Part shown: in pieces, positions 46,080 to 57,900 of the stretch
Numbering within the stretch: the first letter of the stretch is position 1
Layout: every line of letters starts with the position of its first letter
Assembly: GCF_027172205.1 (NCBI RefSeq)
Contig: NC_070606.1
Coordinates: 102,090,534 to 102,154,533, forward strand
DNA: 64,000 nt
Direction: 5' to 3'
DNA from: Podarcis raffonei
Taxonomy: Eukaryota > Chordata > Lepidosauria > Squamata > Lacertidae
Program-made: the position numbers and the translations under genes
The notes under the pieces: model-generated
Seen by the model: only the letters and a program-made list of their open reading frames with translations
Told to the model about the DNA's origin: nothing
The model's database searches: none

Positions 46080-48140
46080 TTCAGTTTAAGAAAACTTTGA
46101 CCAGGGCACTTGTGGCAACTGCCTTTGAAAGGTGCTCTTTGCGTTTGGAAGCCAGAAAGAGGCCCTTGCAAAAAGTTTGCTTTATGCACCACAGTTGCCA
46201 CTGCCAAACTCCTCCTTTGTTAGTAAGGGACCAAAGGGCACATGATTGCATCAGTATTGATGGCATGGAATATTATCTGCTAGAAAATGAAAATGCCCAA
46301 AATCAAAATATGCCTAAGACTGTACTGAGGTGGGGAGCTGCTATTTAACACCCTCAAATCCTGAAATGCCTTGGGTCAGTCTCTGCCACAGCAACCCTCG
46401 TGGCTTCCTTCTGGAGCAACACCGCCACTCCCCCTGCAACAATGTGCAAACACTGCTGGCATCCTTTCTACCCATAACCCAGATGGCAATGTGAATTCTC
46501 CACTAGAAGACATAGAAATTGGCTGCCTCGGCTGGCAGAAGCCACAAGAGCAGCAAATCCAGCCTCCAAGGAATGCATTGCCCACTGCTGCTGCTGCTGT
46601 GCTGGCAGTGACAGCTGCAGAGTGCTTTCTGCACCCCCCCGGCAGCCTCTTGGGGAACAGAAAGCGCTTCTGGTCTCCTTCCACCCTTATCCCCGACATA
46701 AAACTCTGCCACCGCCTTCTTCTCAGGTGTGGGGGAATTTTATGGTTTGCCTCAGGTGACAAAATGTATTGGGCCAGCCCTGGCAGTGGCTTTCCCTTGG
46801 TTTCTGGGCATAATTTTAAATGCTGGGTCTGACGATCGCAAAGGTTTGAGCACCCTGGTGTAAGCCTCCCCTGGTCCTAAGCCCTTCATAACTAAGCGGT
46901 CCTCTGAGGTTAGATTAGATACAAGTGGTTGTTCCCCTATTGTGGAATCTGTATTGGGAATTTTGATAGCTGTGTATATCTGTGTATTGCAAGGGGTTGG
47001 ACTAGATAATCCTTGTGGGTCCTTTCCAAGCCTACGATTCTGTGATTCTGCTGCTATGATACTGTTGCCCGTTGTTGTGATTTAGGATAGTTTTGGTTTA
47101 ATAATAATTTTAAATGCTGTTTTTTTAAAAAATGTAATTGCTGTTTTTTTGTTTTGTAAACTACCCTGAAGGTGTTTCAGGACATGTGGTGGAATACAAT
47201 AAATGAACAAGTACTTAGTCTATTCTTCCTAAAAACAAGCTCTACATACATTTACCATAGCCTTTGACACCTGCATTTTCGGAGCGCACCCTATTCCTGT
47301 GATTGTAACTGTCCTCAGTTTTGAGGTTTAGAGTGCTGTAGCCCACTGGTGAAGGATGGGTAATAAAATTAATAATAATAAATAATATCCTCACAAAGCA
47401 TGCCCCTGGCTCTACTGCCTTTACCAGCTGTGTAGCAGGCAGAAATTCAACAGGTCAGCCTTTTGCAGAATAGAAATACAATTATGGGGAAAGCTTCATC
47501 TATTCACGTTCTGTTTTATTACTTGTGTTACCACCAATTTATTTTTGGTCCTCCACACCACCTGCAAGAAATCACATAGTTTTGCATGACTCAAAGCATT
47601 TGCAATTATTATGCAAACCAGTGTCCTCTATTGCAAGAGGGTTAGAGGGCCCAATCCGTCTAGTGTACTGGCCCCAGAAAAACCCTGTTGGTGCCCCAGC
47701 AGTAGCCCATGTGGAGCTGTCCTCCTGACCATTGTTGCTGCAGCTTACCTGGATGGGCTGGCATGGGGAAGGGCAGTAGTGAGGCTGGACCTGTGAAAGT
47801 GTTTTACATTTCTTTTTGCTTTTAACTTGTTTTTAATTTCTTGCTATTTTATTGTTGGGTTTTGTGTGTTTATGTTGTAAAGCGCTGTGATACATTTTTG
47901 ATACACACACACACACACATATGTATATATATATAATAAAATCAATGCCCTGAAGCCTGCCCCCAATTTGCTCCATTGGGGGCCCGCACAGGTTCATGCC
48001 AGTCCTATCCAGGTAGTAGGAGTGACACTGGTGTTTGGAGGGCAGCACTGCCCCCTCCAGGCCGCTGCTGCTATATGCAAGGCTTCAGGAGGGAAGAAGT
48101 GGGGGAAAGAACATATCCTTCTCTTCCTCAGAGCAATAGA
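46080..48140. other. Intergenic region between PIGZ and NCBP2AS2, left part
   Basis: Two overlapping ORFs on opposite strands at about 46.37-46.83 kb show no recognisable domain and are likely chance. CR1-like tail near 46965-47050; L2-like tail near 47080-47215; AC/AT dinucleotide run at 47902-47935. No gene recognised. Confidence 0.4.
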
Positions 48141-48381
48141 GAGCCAGTCTGGTGTAGTGGTTCAGAGCAGTGGACTTGTAATCTGGTGAACTGGGTTCGC
48201 TTCCCCGCTCCTCCACATGCAGCTGCTGGGTGACCTTGGGCCAGTCCCACTTCTCTGAAGTCTCTCAGCCTCACTCACCTCACAGAGTGTTTGTTGTGGG
48301 GGAGGAAGGGAAAGGAGAATGTGAGCCGCTTTGAGACTCCTTCGGGTAGTGATAAAGCGGGATATCAAATCCAAACTCTTC
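48141..48381 (+). mobile_element. tRNA-derived SINE, second family
   Basis: Head GTCTGGTGTAGTGGTTCAGAG, B box ACTGGGTTCGCTTCCCC, tail GTGAGCCGCTTTGAGACTCC. Same family as 20180-20427. Full length by comparison. Confidence 0.85.
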
Positions 48382-49554
48382 AATAAAGTATATTGGATTG
48401 GACTGGTTTTTAAAACTGAACTGTAATGATAAATATAAATAACATTAATAATAACAACAACCATAATAATAGGTGGAGGAATCACAGTTTATTGGTAGAG
48501 CACATGGTTTGTATGTTGTAAACAAAGAAACTTCCAGGATAAAAGCTCCACTTTAGAGAACTGGTGTCAGTCAGAATAGGTAATGGTCTTGCCTGACCTG
48601 GTACAAAGTAGCTTTCTATTATGTTCAAAGTACTTCAGGTTGGAACTGGCAGTCAGCCCTCAACTGAAGCCTTTTAGGCTACATATATAGCCAAGCTTGT
48701 GAAGATTTCAAGAAGGTAAGGGTTTTTGTTGTTTTAAGAAAACTGCTTTTTCTTTTTCTTGTTCCAGGCTGGCTGGAGCAGCCCATAACAAAAGCATCCC
48801 TGGTGGCAATTGCAGCATTTTGTTTCAAGGCCCCCTATCCCACAGTTCTACTGCAAAACATGGTGACTTTGGCCTGATCATTAAAAGTCTGGATGGATGC
48901 ACATACTGGGAGCTCCACTAGCTCTTATTCCATTTCCAGGCACAAGTCAAAGTCCTCCTGGTCTGTCTGCTCCTTCGATTATGCAGGGGAGGGTTTCCTC
49001 GCAGGGCTAAATAGGCAAAGGCAGTTCCAAACAGTACAACTTCCAAATCACAAGAAGAAAACAACCCATCTAGAAACAGGTTTGGCCTCTCCTGGATAGG
49101 TCCATAGCCTCAGAGCTGTTTCTGGATTTGGATGCCAAAGTGGCACCACACAGTTAGGGGGCTGGTGTGCCAACTGTGCCACAAACTGGGGAATGCAGAG
49201 CTGGCTATTACATTGGGACAAAATTTACAGCTTAAGATGCTGACAAAAACCAGGCATTGGGAGGGAACATGTTACTCCAGAGCAAAAGCAACTGCACTGA
49301 CTTCCTCATTCTTTGAGCCCAATTCAAGATGCTGCATTTTACATTAAAGATCAGACTTTAGCTATGACCTACATTTCTTTTTTACAGGTGTTTTAAAACA
49401 TAGCATTGCCGCTGTCTTAACTGCTTTTATTTCTTGCTCTGCAATTCTGTTTAGTTTTGCAATTGTTTTATTGTATTTTATGTTTTTTAAGTTGTGAGCC
49501 ATCTCAAACTTTTCTAAGGAAACACAACACTGTTGTGTGGAGCCGTCTTTGGGT
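48382..49554. other. Intergenic, no feature recognised
   Basis: A short A/T-rich stretch with AAT units (48425-48470) is followed by ordinary sequence without convincing ORFs or repeats. A LINE-like T-rich tail may occupy 49380-49500. Confidence 0.35.
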
Positions 49555-49880
49555 TTGGTTCAGAAGCACCAGCTGATGGGAGAACGCAGCGACCGGACTG
49601 CAGTGGTGGCGGTGGGCATCTGGCCATTGTTCAAACAGCTGCACTGGCTGTCCACTTACTACTGAGTCAGGTTCAAGGTCTTTGCATTGCTTGACAAAGC
49701 CCCAGACAACTTGGGTCCAGGATACCCCATCATACCCCAGTTCAATCACAGAGGTCATCTGCAGAACCATCGTTGGTCATTCCCTGAGTTGGTGAAGCTC
49801 GTCTGACAAGAAGGAGTCGCGCCTTTGGTGTCACTGGCCCAGTCCTGTGGAACTCCCTGCTACAGGAAGGCGAAGCGGCT
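49555..49880 (+). mobile_element. L2-type LINE ORF2 end
   Basis: Decayed translation reads 'LHWLP.YY..RFKVFALLDKAP' and 'LGPGY', the C-terminal end of L2-group reverse transcriptase ORFs, followed by a 'CTGTGGAACTCCCTGCTACA' motif. It abuts the CpG island. Confidence 0.65.
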
Positions 49881-49979
49881 GCTGGAACAGGAGCGGGACC
49901 AGAGGGCGGGGCCTGCTTCTGCCTCCAAGCAGAGCCCCAGGAGAATCTCGGGGGGACTCAACTGCTCCTGCCCCCCAAG

Positions 49980-50880
49980 TTTTGCAATGAGCGCGGAGAG
50001 GGCGGTCGCGGAGGCGGCTCCAGGTCCCCCTGCGGGGAGGCTGTCCGGGGCGGGAGCGGGGCGGGTGGTGCTGCGTCTCTGGAGGGCTCGGCCTGGGACT
50101 CCAGCTCAGCGACCTCGCCAGCCTCAGTTTCCACAGCCGTAAAATGGGGTCGGGGCCCAGCCTCCATCCGGCCGCTGCCATGGCGACCGCCTCCTCCCGC
50201 CTCCCTCCCCCGCACGCAAGACGAACGCAGACGCAGGAAGGCGGAGTGGGCGGGCCCCCTTCTATTCGCCGCTTGCTCCTCCAGGGGGCGCTGGCAGCCT
50301 CGCCCATTGGCCGGCGGGGGACGCGGCGGGCCCGAGTCCGCTATTGGCCGCCCTCAGCGTCCGTCTTGGGCTCCGTCCTTACTGAATGGCCTTCCTCAGG
50401 GGCCCCGCCCCTTATCCTTTCCGCGACCCTCATTGGACCAGCCGCTGGCCTTGGCCTCCTCCTTCAGCTCGCGCAGGAAATTGTCGCGCAGGCGCAGTCC
50501 GCGCGTAAGGGCCGCGGCCGTGAGGCGCGCCGCCGCCCGGATAGGCCTCGCCTCCGCCAGCCGCTCCAGGAGCCGGTGGTCGTTCAGCAGGGCGAGCAGC
50601 AGCCGGCGCAGGACCATCCTCGCCGCGAAAGGCAGGCGGCCTCCGAAGACTCCGGGCGGGAGAAGGAGCCGCGTCGCGAGCGGCGAGTGGGCGGAGCAGG
50701 CGCCGGGCAGGTCACGTGCTGGCCTGGCGTCGGGATTGGCCGGGGGAGCTGAAGGCCGCGCGTGCGCCCTGACTGGCGTGACTTGGTCCGCCTGACCATA
50801 GAGTAGCGGGTCCTGCGGGCGGAAGTGAACGCAGCTTCCGGGCCTTTGGCTAAAGGGCAGCTAGAGAGAGCGTCTTAGAA
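49980..50880. promoter_or_regulatory. CpG island of NCBP2AS2
   Basis: GC-rich, CpG-dense segment. At least four ATTGG (inverted CCAAT) motifs lie near 50304, 50342, 50431 and 50734, with a GCGCAGGCGC motif of NRF1 type near 50487 and a GCGGAAGTG ETS-like site near 50819. Such islands usually drive two divergent genes; here only the minus-strand gene NCBP2AS2 was found. Confidence 0.7.
50396..50617 (-). CDS. NCBP2AS2: NCBP2AS2 small protein
   Basis: A 73-aa ORF in one exon, starting MVLRRLLLALLNDHRLLERL and continuing with EARPIRAAARLTAAAL. This is clearly related to the human NCBP2AS2 microprotein ([20 protein letters not shown], 99 aa from memory), a small, mostly mitochondria-associated protein of poorly known role. 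The middle part of the human protein seems missing here; the later 'LRDNFLRELKEE' aligns with 'FRDAFTQELRRG'. The C-terminus (about 18 residues) is lineage-specific. The position after PIGZ and the orientation opposite to PIGZ match human. The start is the first ATG of the conserved block. Confidence 0.85.
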   Translation of the reverse strand: MVLRRLLLALLNDHRLLERLAEARPIRAAARLTAAALTRGLRLRDNFLRELKEEAKASGWSNEGRGKDKGRGP

Positions 50881-52402
50881 AGCAGAGACGTCCCCTTGCC
50901 ACCGTATAGTATTTTGTAACTTGTCAAAATTACCAAATGTGTCAAAGCAATGAAACGAATGTGTGCACATCAGTTTTATCTCTGTTAATAGCAATATCCT
51001 TTATTGCTGTTTATATCTCTTTATCTTATTGATACATTAGCCTCTGCCATGTCTTCACCCTCTGAAGGTTGTGGATTCTCCCTCATTGGAGGTCTTTAAG
51101 CAGAGGTTGGATGGCCATCTGTCATGGGGATTCATTTAGTTGAGATTCCTGCATTCTTGTAATTTTGAAGAAAAATGTAGCCAATCCACCTCACATTTTT
51201 TAAATGGAATGGTTCAGCACAACCAGCAATTTTTTAAAGGAAACTTGTGGAGTATTTATTGTAAATTGAGCCTTTCACTGCAACATGTCTACTCAGAAGT
51301 AAGCCCCACTGAATTCAATGGAGCTTACTCCCAGGTCATTGCGTAAAGGCTTGCAGTCTTTTACCAGAATCCTAAGCATTTTTGACCCTGGTGAAAGAAA
51401 GCCTAGTTTTGCCCCTGCAAGCAGCATATTGATACAAATGAAGAATATCATTGCAGACCTCCTGCAAACCTGCCCCCTCCCAGGCCTTGCAGAGAGGAAG
51501 AGAGGGATGAACCTTGGCTCCCTGACTTAGCTCTCTCCTACATGGGAAGGGCAGGAGATCCATGCATCCTCCCCCTGCAGCCCTGGGACTCCCCCTTCTC
51601 CCCAATACACCACTGGCAGAATGATAGAATCATAGAATCACAGAATTGTAAAGTTGCAAGGGACCCATGACATGACCAGTGTTTAAAAACCTTCAATGAA
51701 GGAGAGTCCACATTCTCCTGAGGGAGAGTGTTCCACTGTCAAACAGCTCTTGCTATCAGAAAGTTCTTCCTGAATAAAGAGAAGATTCATCAGGTACTTG
51801 AGGAAGGGAGAGACAAAAGCCACCCCTTCCCCTTTCAGGAAGAGATTTGGGAGTGTGAAGAGAATGATGGGAAAGGGGGAATGGATGGGGCAGTTGTTTA
51901 ATTTTTAACTGTTTAAATGTCACTCTTGGAGTTGGGACCCAAAGGCCCTCCTGTTGAGGAAAGAAATAATGCAGAAAAGCTACCTTCTGCTTGTGACTTC
52001 TGTGCATGAGGAAATCCTGAGAGAGGCATAGGAGGCAGTGCACTTGCATCCTCTGAGGATGCCAAAGCTGGGGGCTTCTGATTTCAATTAACTGCTTGTG
52101 GCCTTCAACCAAAGGCTTGTGAGCCCCTTGCTGGGCTCCTGTCCTGAGCTCCTATAGACCCTTTTCCAAGCTGTCCACCATGGTCTGCTACTCTGTGTGC
52201 AGAAACTGCAGGGTTTGGTCCCGGTCACAGTGCCTCATGAAGATAATGAAGCAGCAGCTGGAGGAGAAGTAGGTTTGCAGCTGCAGCCAGCGCCAAAGCC
52301 ACACTGCAGTTGCAACAGGAATATGAGGCCATCCCAATGGCACTTACGGACTGCCAGCAATTCTGAGCTCTAGTGGGCTGCAAACTGTAGATTATTTTTG
52401 GA
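50881..52402. other. Region right of CpG island, CR1 tails, no NCBP2 exon seen
   Basis: In human the divergent neighbour NCBP2 would start here. I looked for MSGGLLKAL or the RRM motifs (LYVGNLSFYT, GFCFVEY) on the + strand and did not find them. CR1 3' pieces lie at 51060-51165 (+) and 51620-51775 (-). Confidence 0.5.
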
Positions 52403-52917
52403 AGGAAGAAAAGAGATTGGATTTTGTATTTGATATCCCACTTTATCACTACCCTAAGGAGTTGGCTCCTGCCAACCTAGCAGTTCGAAAGCACGTCAAA
52501 GTGCAAGTAGATAAATAGGTACCGCTCCGGCAGGAAGGTAAACGGCATTTCCGTGCGCTGCTTTGGTTCACCAGAAGTGGCTTAGTCATGCTGGCCACAT
52601 GACCCGGAAGCTGTACGCCGGCTCCCTTGGCCAATAAAGTGAGATTAGTGCCGCAACCCCAGAGTCTGTCACAACTGGACCTAATGGTCAGGGGTCCCTT
52701 TACCTTTACGTAAGGAACCTCAAAGTGGCGTACAATCTCCTTTCCCTCCCCCCCCCCACAGCAAATTTTCTGTGAGGTGAGTGAGGCTGAGAGACTTCAA
52801 AGAAGTGTGACTAGCCCAAGGTCACCCAGCAGCTGCATGTGGAGGAGCGGAGACGCGAACCCAGTTCACCAGATTACGAGTCCACCACTCTTAACCACTA
52901 CACCACACTGGCTCTCA
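52403..52917 (-). mobile_element. tRNA-SINE split by another SINE
   Basis: A minus-strand copy of the second SINE family has its tail at 52403-52460 (GATATCCCACTTTATCAC) and its head at 52711-52917 (CCACACTGGCTCTCAG). It is interrupted by a + strand SINE of the first family at 52461-52710, which lacks its tRNA head and ends GGGTCCCTTTACCTTTA. TAAGGA (52455-52460 and 52711-52716) flanks the insert as a short target-site duplication. Confidence 0.85.
52461..52710 (+). mobile_element. Inserted 5'-truncated SINE, first family
   Basis: The body matches the SINEs at 15.57 and 39.00 kb (TGCCAACCTAGCAGTTCGAA, then GGTAAACGGCATTTCCGTGC) in + orientation. The A and B box head is lost, as expected from incomplete reverse transcription. 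It is younger than the SINE it interrupts. Confidence 0.85.
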
Positions 52918-53469
52918 GTCTTTTATATGGAAGATGCCTGATGCATATGGGGGCCTGGAAAACCTTGCCTGTAGCATTCCCAAATGCCAGCTTAATAACT
53001 GAGAGAGGAAAGTCCCTGAAACATACCAGAACTGCTTTGTTATCTTTCCACAAAATAAATACATCTGTATAACACCTGTTGGTTGGACGCCACCCACAAT
53101 CTCTGCTGAGGTTTGGCAAGAGTCCAGGGGAGTCCCAGGCACTTACCCAGGGTCTGTGTTCCCTTGAGAATGAAGGCATGGAGGAGGCTGTTGTAGCTTT
53201 AAGAAATATGATATACTGACATATCTACACCTGAATTTGGATGGAAGGAGTCCAGATCTAACAACGTGGTCATCCAAGAGGGGTTTGTTCCCCACAGCAG
53301 TGCAGCAGTGGAGTCCAAGGCATCTCTCCCAGCCTCTCTTCAGCCATCCTGCCAAAATGGTTCTCTCCTTTTTTCTCAGCCCCCAACTCTACATATGACA
53401 TCATGCTCTGCTACCCCAGTAACCTTCCAAATCTCCTGTCTCTGTTTGTACATCTGGGCAGGGGGGAAG

Positions 53470-53766
53470 TGTTATGTACTGAAGTTCTCACCCTGGGCCA
53501 GCAGGGGGATACTGTAGATAGTTATGCAAATGAAGGATTGAAAGTGACGTTTAGTGATTGGATAGTTTTGTATGCAAATGAAGGATCGAAAAGTGACGTT
53601 CCGTGATTGGATAGTTTTAGAACGTTCCAACAGTTACAATTGTTCTGTAGCTCTATATAAGCAGGCTGACTGAGCTCCTCAGTTCAGTTCTGTTCCAGCT
53701 TACAAAATAAAGAGCTGCTTTGGAGAAATCGCTGTGTCGTCTGCTATGTCAACCCACAACTTAACA
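53470..53766 (+). mobile_element. Solo LTR of an endogenous retrovirus
   Basis: A 297-bp unit begins TGTTATG and ends TTAACA, flanked by a 5-bp target-site duplication GGAAG (53465-53469 and 53767-53771). Inside are a near-perfect tandem repeat of about 50 bp (53517-53620) that carries an ATGCAAAT octamer and an ATTGG box in each unit, a TATATAA box at 53654-53660 and an AATAAA at 53706-53711. That is the U3-R-U5 order. No internal viral genes adjoin it, so it is a fossil left by recombination between two LTRs. Clear ends suggest moderate age; the exact family is unknown. Confidence 0.85.
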
Positions 53767-54483
53767 GGAAGGACAGTTCTCTTGCATTACCAATGGCCCT
53801 CAGTGACCCTGCATCGCTTCTTAGTAGCCCTAGCGTAGCCAGGTTGTTTTGCATAAGCTTGCCCATAATTCGTCTGCCGTTTGTATTTTCCCTTCATATT
53901 CCAAATCGATGCTTTAGTTGAGATTCCTGCATTGCAAGGGCAAGGACAATGACCCTATGAATCAAAACCCTATCGTTTATTATTTTCTTGGGTTTGGGGG
54001 GGGGTTCCCCTCTCAAATTCATAGAACACCTATATTGCCGCTAGAAGAAGTTGTTCAAGCACATGTCAGCAGGATTGCTGCTCTGGAGGGACAGGCTCAT
54101 CTTGGACTTCCTTGAGTGGGAATTGACCTCCTGAGGGTGACATGAACATGTTCCTCATCAACAGCATCTGGAAGAGCTACCCAAAGGTAGATGTTGGTCT
54201 ATGTCCCACCGTCTCCGCCCTGGCCCGCCACCTAAGGATGCCAGCTGCTGCAGCATATGGCTAGGCTGGCTAAGCAATGGACATTATGTTTATTTCAATG
54301 AGCTGAATAGAGTGAAAGATTATGAGTCATGGGGGCATGGAGAGTGCGTGTATTAGCAGCGCTTGGTTTATTTTTTTAGTTGCTAATACTGTTTTATAGA
54401 TTATAAATGCTTTGTTAATCATATAATATAACTTTTGCTGTAATTGTAATGTTTAGCATATTTTTGTTGCCGCTTTGTTTATA

Positions 54484-54647
54484 CACTGGTACCTCGGGTT
54501 ACAAACACTTTGGGTTACAAACTCCGCTAACCCAGAAGTAGTACCTTGGGTTGAGAACTTTGCCCCAGGATGAGAACTGAAATTGCGTCCCAGCGGGCGG
54601 CAGCAGCGGGAGGCCTCATTAGCAAAAGTGTGCCTCAGGTACCACTG
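54484..54647. mobile_element. Tc1/mariner-type MITE, internally deleted
   Basis: The left end CACTGGTACCTCGGGTTA and the right end CCTCAGGTACCACTG are inverted repeats with TA on both sides (54482-54483 and 54648-54649). Same family as 19244-19469, shorter by about 60 bp near the right end. Confidence 0.78.
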
Positions 54648-54970
54648 TAGTGTTTTCTAGGCTGTAATTGTTTTTACTGATGATTTGTTAGGCTGAAAGA
54701 GCTGCTCAATGCCCCCATGCTGGGTCTGAATAGAAAACGCTCTGAAAACTTGGGGAACCTGCAGCCCAGACCTCCTACACACCCAAAGGAGCAGCAATCT
54801 TATCTCCTTCAGAAATGTTACTAAAAATAGCCTAACTGCATGGACAAGAGTCAATGTGAAAGCTGTGCAAACATTCTTTCTTCTCTTCTCTCCACTCTGT
54901 GAGATTAGACGACTTCCAGGTGCACACAGGACTCCGCATTCTCAGTGAGGCCAGCTTGAGAGAAGAGAAC

Positions 54971-57900
54971 ATGCTGTGGCTGGGTTGCAGTTTACTGCTG
55001 GCGGCTCTTGCAGGTACAATCCCCCCCCCCAAAAAAAATCTGGACAGTTTATCTGCCCAAGAATAGTCATGAAATGTTGGGTGAGGATGAACAAAACTGC
55101 AGTACAGAAGCTGGAATGCAAATCCACGGCCATCAATCCAGAAGAGGGCTAAGATTTCAGTGTGCAAGTAGAGGTGTCCTGGCAACAGAGGAGGGGAAGG
55201 AGAACCAGGCAGTTAAGCCAGGAAACAGAAATGCAGGAGGGCTATCTCCATTATCACTCATACTCAGATTTAACCCACTGATATTAATGGGCATGCCTAA
55301 CAAAGTCCACTGATTCCAGTGGGACTACTCTGAGTATTACTTAGTTGGATACAACCCAAAAACCCACTCTCTACACTGACCATTCAGACTATTCACCCAG
55401 CCCCACTTTATTAAAAAATCTCAGTGGTGTTAGACTTACCATAGCAGCATTTGGTCAATCTGTGCTGTCCATCACTGAATTTGTTCTGTAACAGTGTGTG
55501 AAACTGACATATCCCTAAGCAACTCGGTCCCAAAGTACCATGAGACCCCAAAGTACTTACTTTCCAACGTGACCAGCAAGATCTGTCGATGGGGCACTTC
55601 TGCTGGACTCCTCACCCCAGTGAACCCTGAGGTTTAGCTGGACGTCATTAGGGATTGAGCCTTTGGTGTGGCGGCCACTGCCCTGTGGAACTCCCTGTCA
55701 CCAAGAGCCATCCCTCCCTTCAGACATCTTTTGAAAACTTTAATGTTTAGAGAAGCCTTTGTACAATGAATCTTCTTTCATAGTATTGTAGAGTTGGAAG
55801 GGACCCCTAGGGTCATCTAGTTCAATCCCCTGCAATGCAGGAATCTCAACTAATTAGTATTTATTGGCATTTTAATGATGTTTTCATGCTGATTTTATTC
55901 TCATATATAATAATACACATATACAGTACATATATATGGTTGTAAGAAAATAATTTAACAGCTCATATCAGAATAATCAAAAGCAGTCAATTATTTGGGC
56001 TGATTGTACAAAGAGGAAATGTCACTATTACATGGGGCAAACCAGCATTGTACTATATAGTTACTTGTTATAGTTACTATAGTCTACAATAGTCTACAAT
56101 AATACATTATGATCTTTCCTGTGGTTTAAAACTGTGGCTTTTATTTTAGCAGTATGAGTGATGGTATGTAGAACTCTGGCAGAAATTAATCAGGAACAGT
56201 TGCTAGCCACACTTACTTGCAATATGAGACCAATAATTCAGAGGATTCCTATGCAGGGAGATGGAGGTGGAAAGCAGGATATGGTGGCAAAAAGTTGAGC
56301 CTTTGTTTACTAGCAGGAAGAGATTGCATGCAGCGCCCTCATCTAGCTACCGTAGTCTGGCTGACAGATGCCATGGGATAGGCTGGATGCCATTTCCTGA
56401 GTTCACGAGGCCACATTGCATTTTAGCATGTTCCTAACCAGTGAAAAAGTCTTGATGTTTTCCTCTACCAATTATATATTGAGCTGTTGCAGCTGCTGAG
56501 AAGTTGGTTGGTAGTGCCAAGTGCCAACAAGATTCTGTGCCGTGGCAAGTCTCCCTCCAGTCAGTGCACCATGTCTGCAGTGGGGCCCTCATCAGCCAAG
56601 AATGGGTGTTGTCCTCAGCTCAGTGCAGCAGGAGGTGGGTATAAGCCTGCTTCACACCCTTTGCACACAATCTGTCTCACACAGGGAATAAAGTCCATTC
56701 TCTGCTGTTGGCTGCTCTGTTCTCATTTGAAATAGGAGGGCAACTTGTGCATTTGACTGCCTGCCTACAAGAATCCTTGAGGGTGAGCAAGGAATCTTTC
56801 AACCCAGGCTGAGGCAGAAAAACTCTAGGGAGAACACTATTGACCCACCTGCTCTTCTTCCAGCAGCCCAGACCACATGGAGGTCTGGCTTGGCCTACAA
56901 GTCCCTGAGACTCCTCCTAAGGAGAAGCAACAGGTCATTGCTGCTGCCAAGCTGGTCCCTCATAAGCAGTTCAACAACTACACACTGGACTATGACATCA
57001 TGCTCATCAAGCTTGCACAACCAGCTGTCCTGGGTGAGCTAGTGCAGCCCATCAGTTTGCCCAGCCAATGTGCCATAGCTGGGACCCAGTGCCTGGCTTC
57101 AGAATGGATCAGCAGCAACTGTGAGTACAGAGAGGGTGGTGCTGAGAGACTAACCAGGACCAGCAACAACTGTGACAGACTGGAGCAGGGGGCTGCTGGA
57201 AGATGCCCCTCTTCGTGGCCATGGGGGATTATGGTTGGGACGCGCAAGGGGACAATGAAGTTCCTTAGTGATGCATGGGATAAATGACACCATGCAAAAA
57301 AGGGAAGGGTAGATGAACGGCAAATGGTGGGAGGGAGGCACCAACAATTCATTGTACTATGATAGATTCATGGCAGGTGGCAGTGCCCCCTTGAAGCAGA
57401 AAGAGCTCAAGGAGAGAGGGGTGAGGCCTGAGCATAAGAGTCTCCCTCCTGCCTTGCCCCAGGCAGCTGCTCAGGATCAACATATTTTGGGCTTACAGCT
57501 GATGGAACAGACAACCTTCTGCAGTGCTCCTACCTTCCAGTCACATCTGATGCCACGTGCAACAATGTCTACCCAGGACGGTTCACTGACAGGATGCTTT
57601 GTGCTGGACAGCTGGACAGCAGCCAAGATGCCTGCAAGGTGAGGCTCTTCTCTTTTTACTGGCAAGTCCAGTGATTGGGGTGGGGGAGTGGGGTGGGGAG
57701 CAAACAAGCAGAGGCATACCTTGACTCCCTTGTGATCTTGGCCAGAAGCTCTATCAGTACATCTGAAGCTGGGAGAGACCATGGACCAGAAACTCCAAAA
57801 GTTTGCTTTTGTCACCTTTCATGCTCTGCCTGTGATTTCCTCCACGACCATCACGACTGCTCTTCTTCCTCTCTCCCTCCTACTCTTCCTGCAACTCTCA

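Noticed and set aside
46371-46832. Overlapping sense and antisense ORFs of 153 and 128 codons
   Set aside because: No domain, low-complexity Ala/Cys/Ser content, and L2 and CR1 debris on both sides; likely chance.
49831-50752. ORFs of 158 and 202 codons at the 50-kb CpG island
   Set aside because: Same GC-rich composition effect; only the small minus-strand frame matching NCBP2AS2 is conserved.
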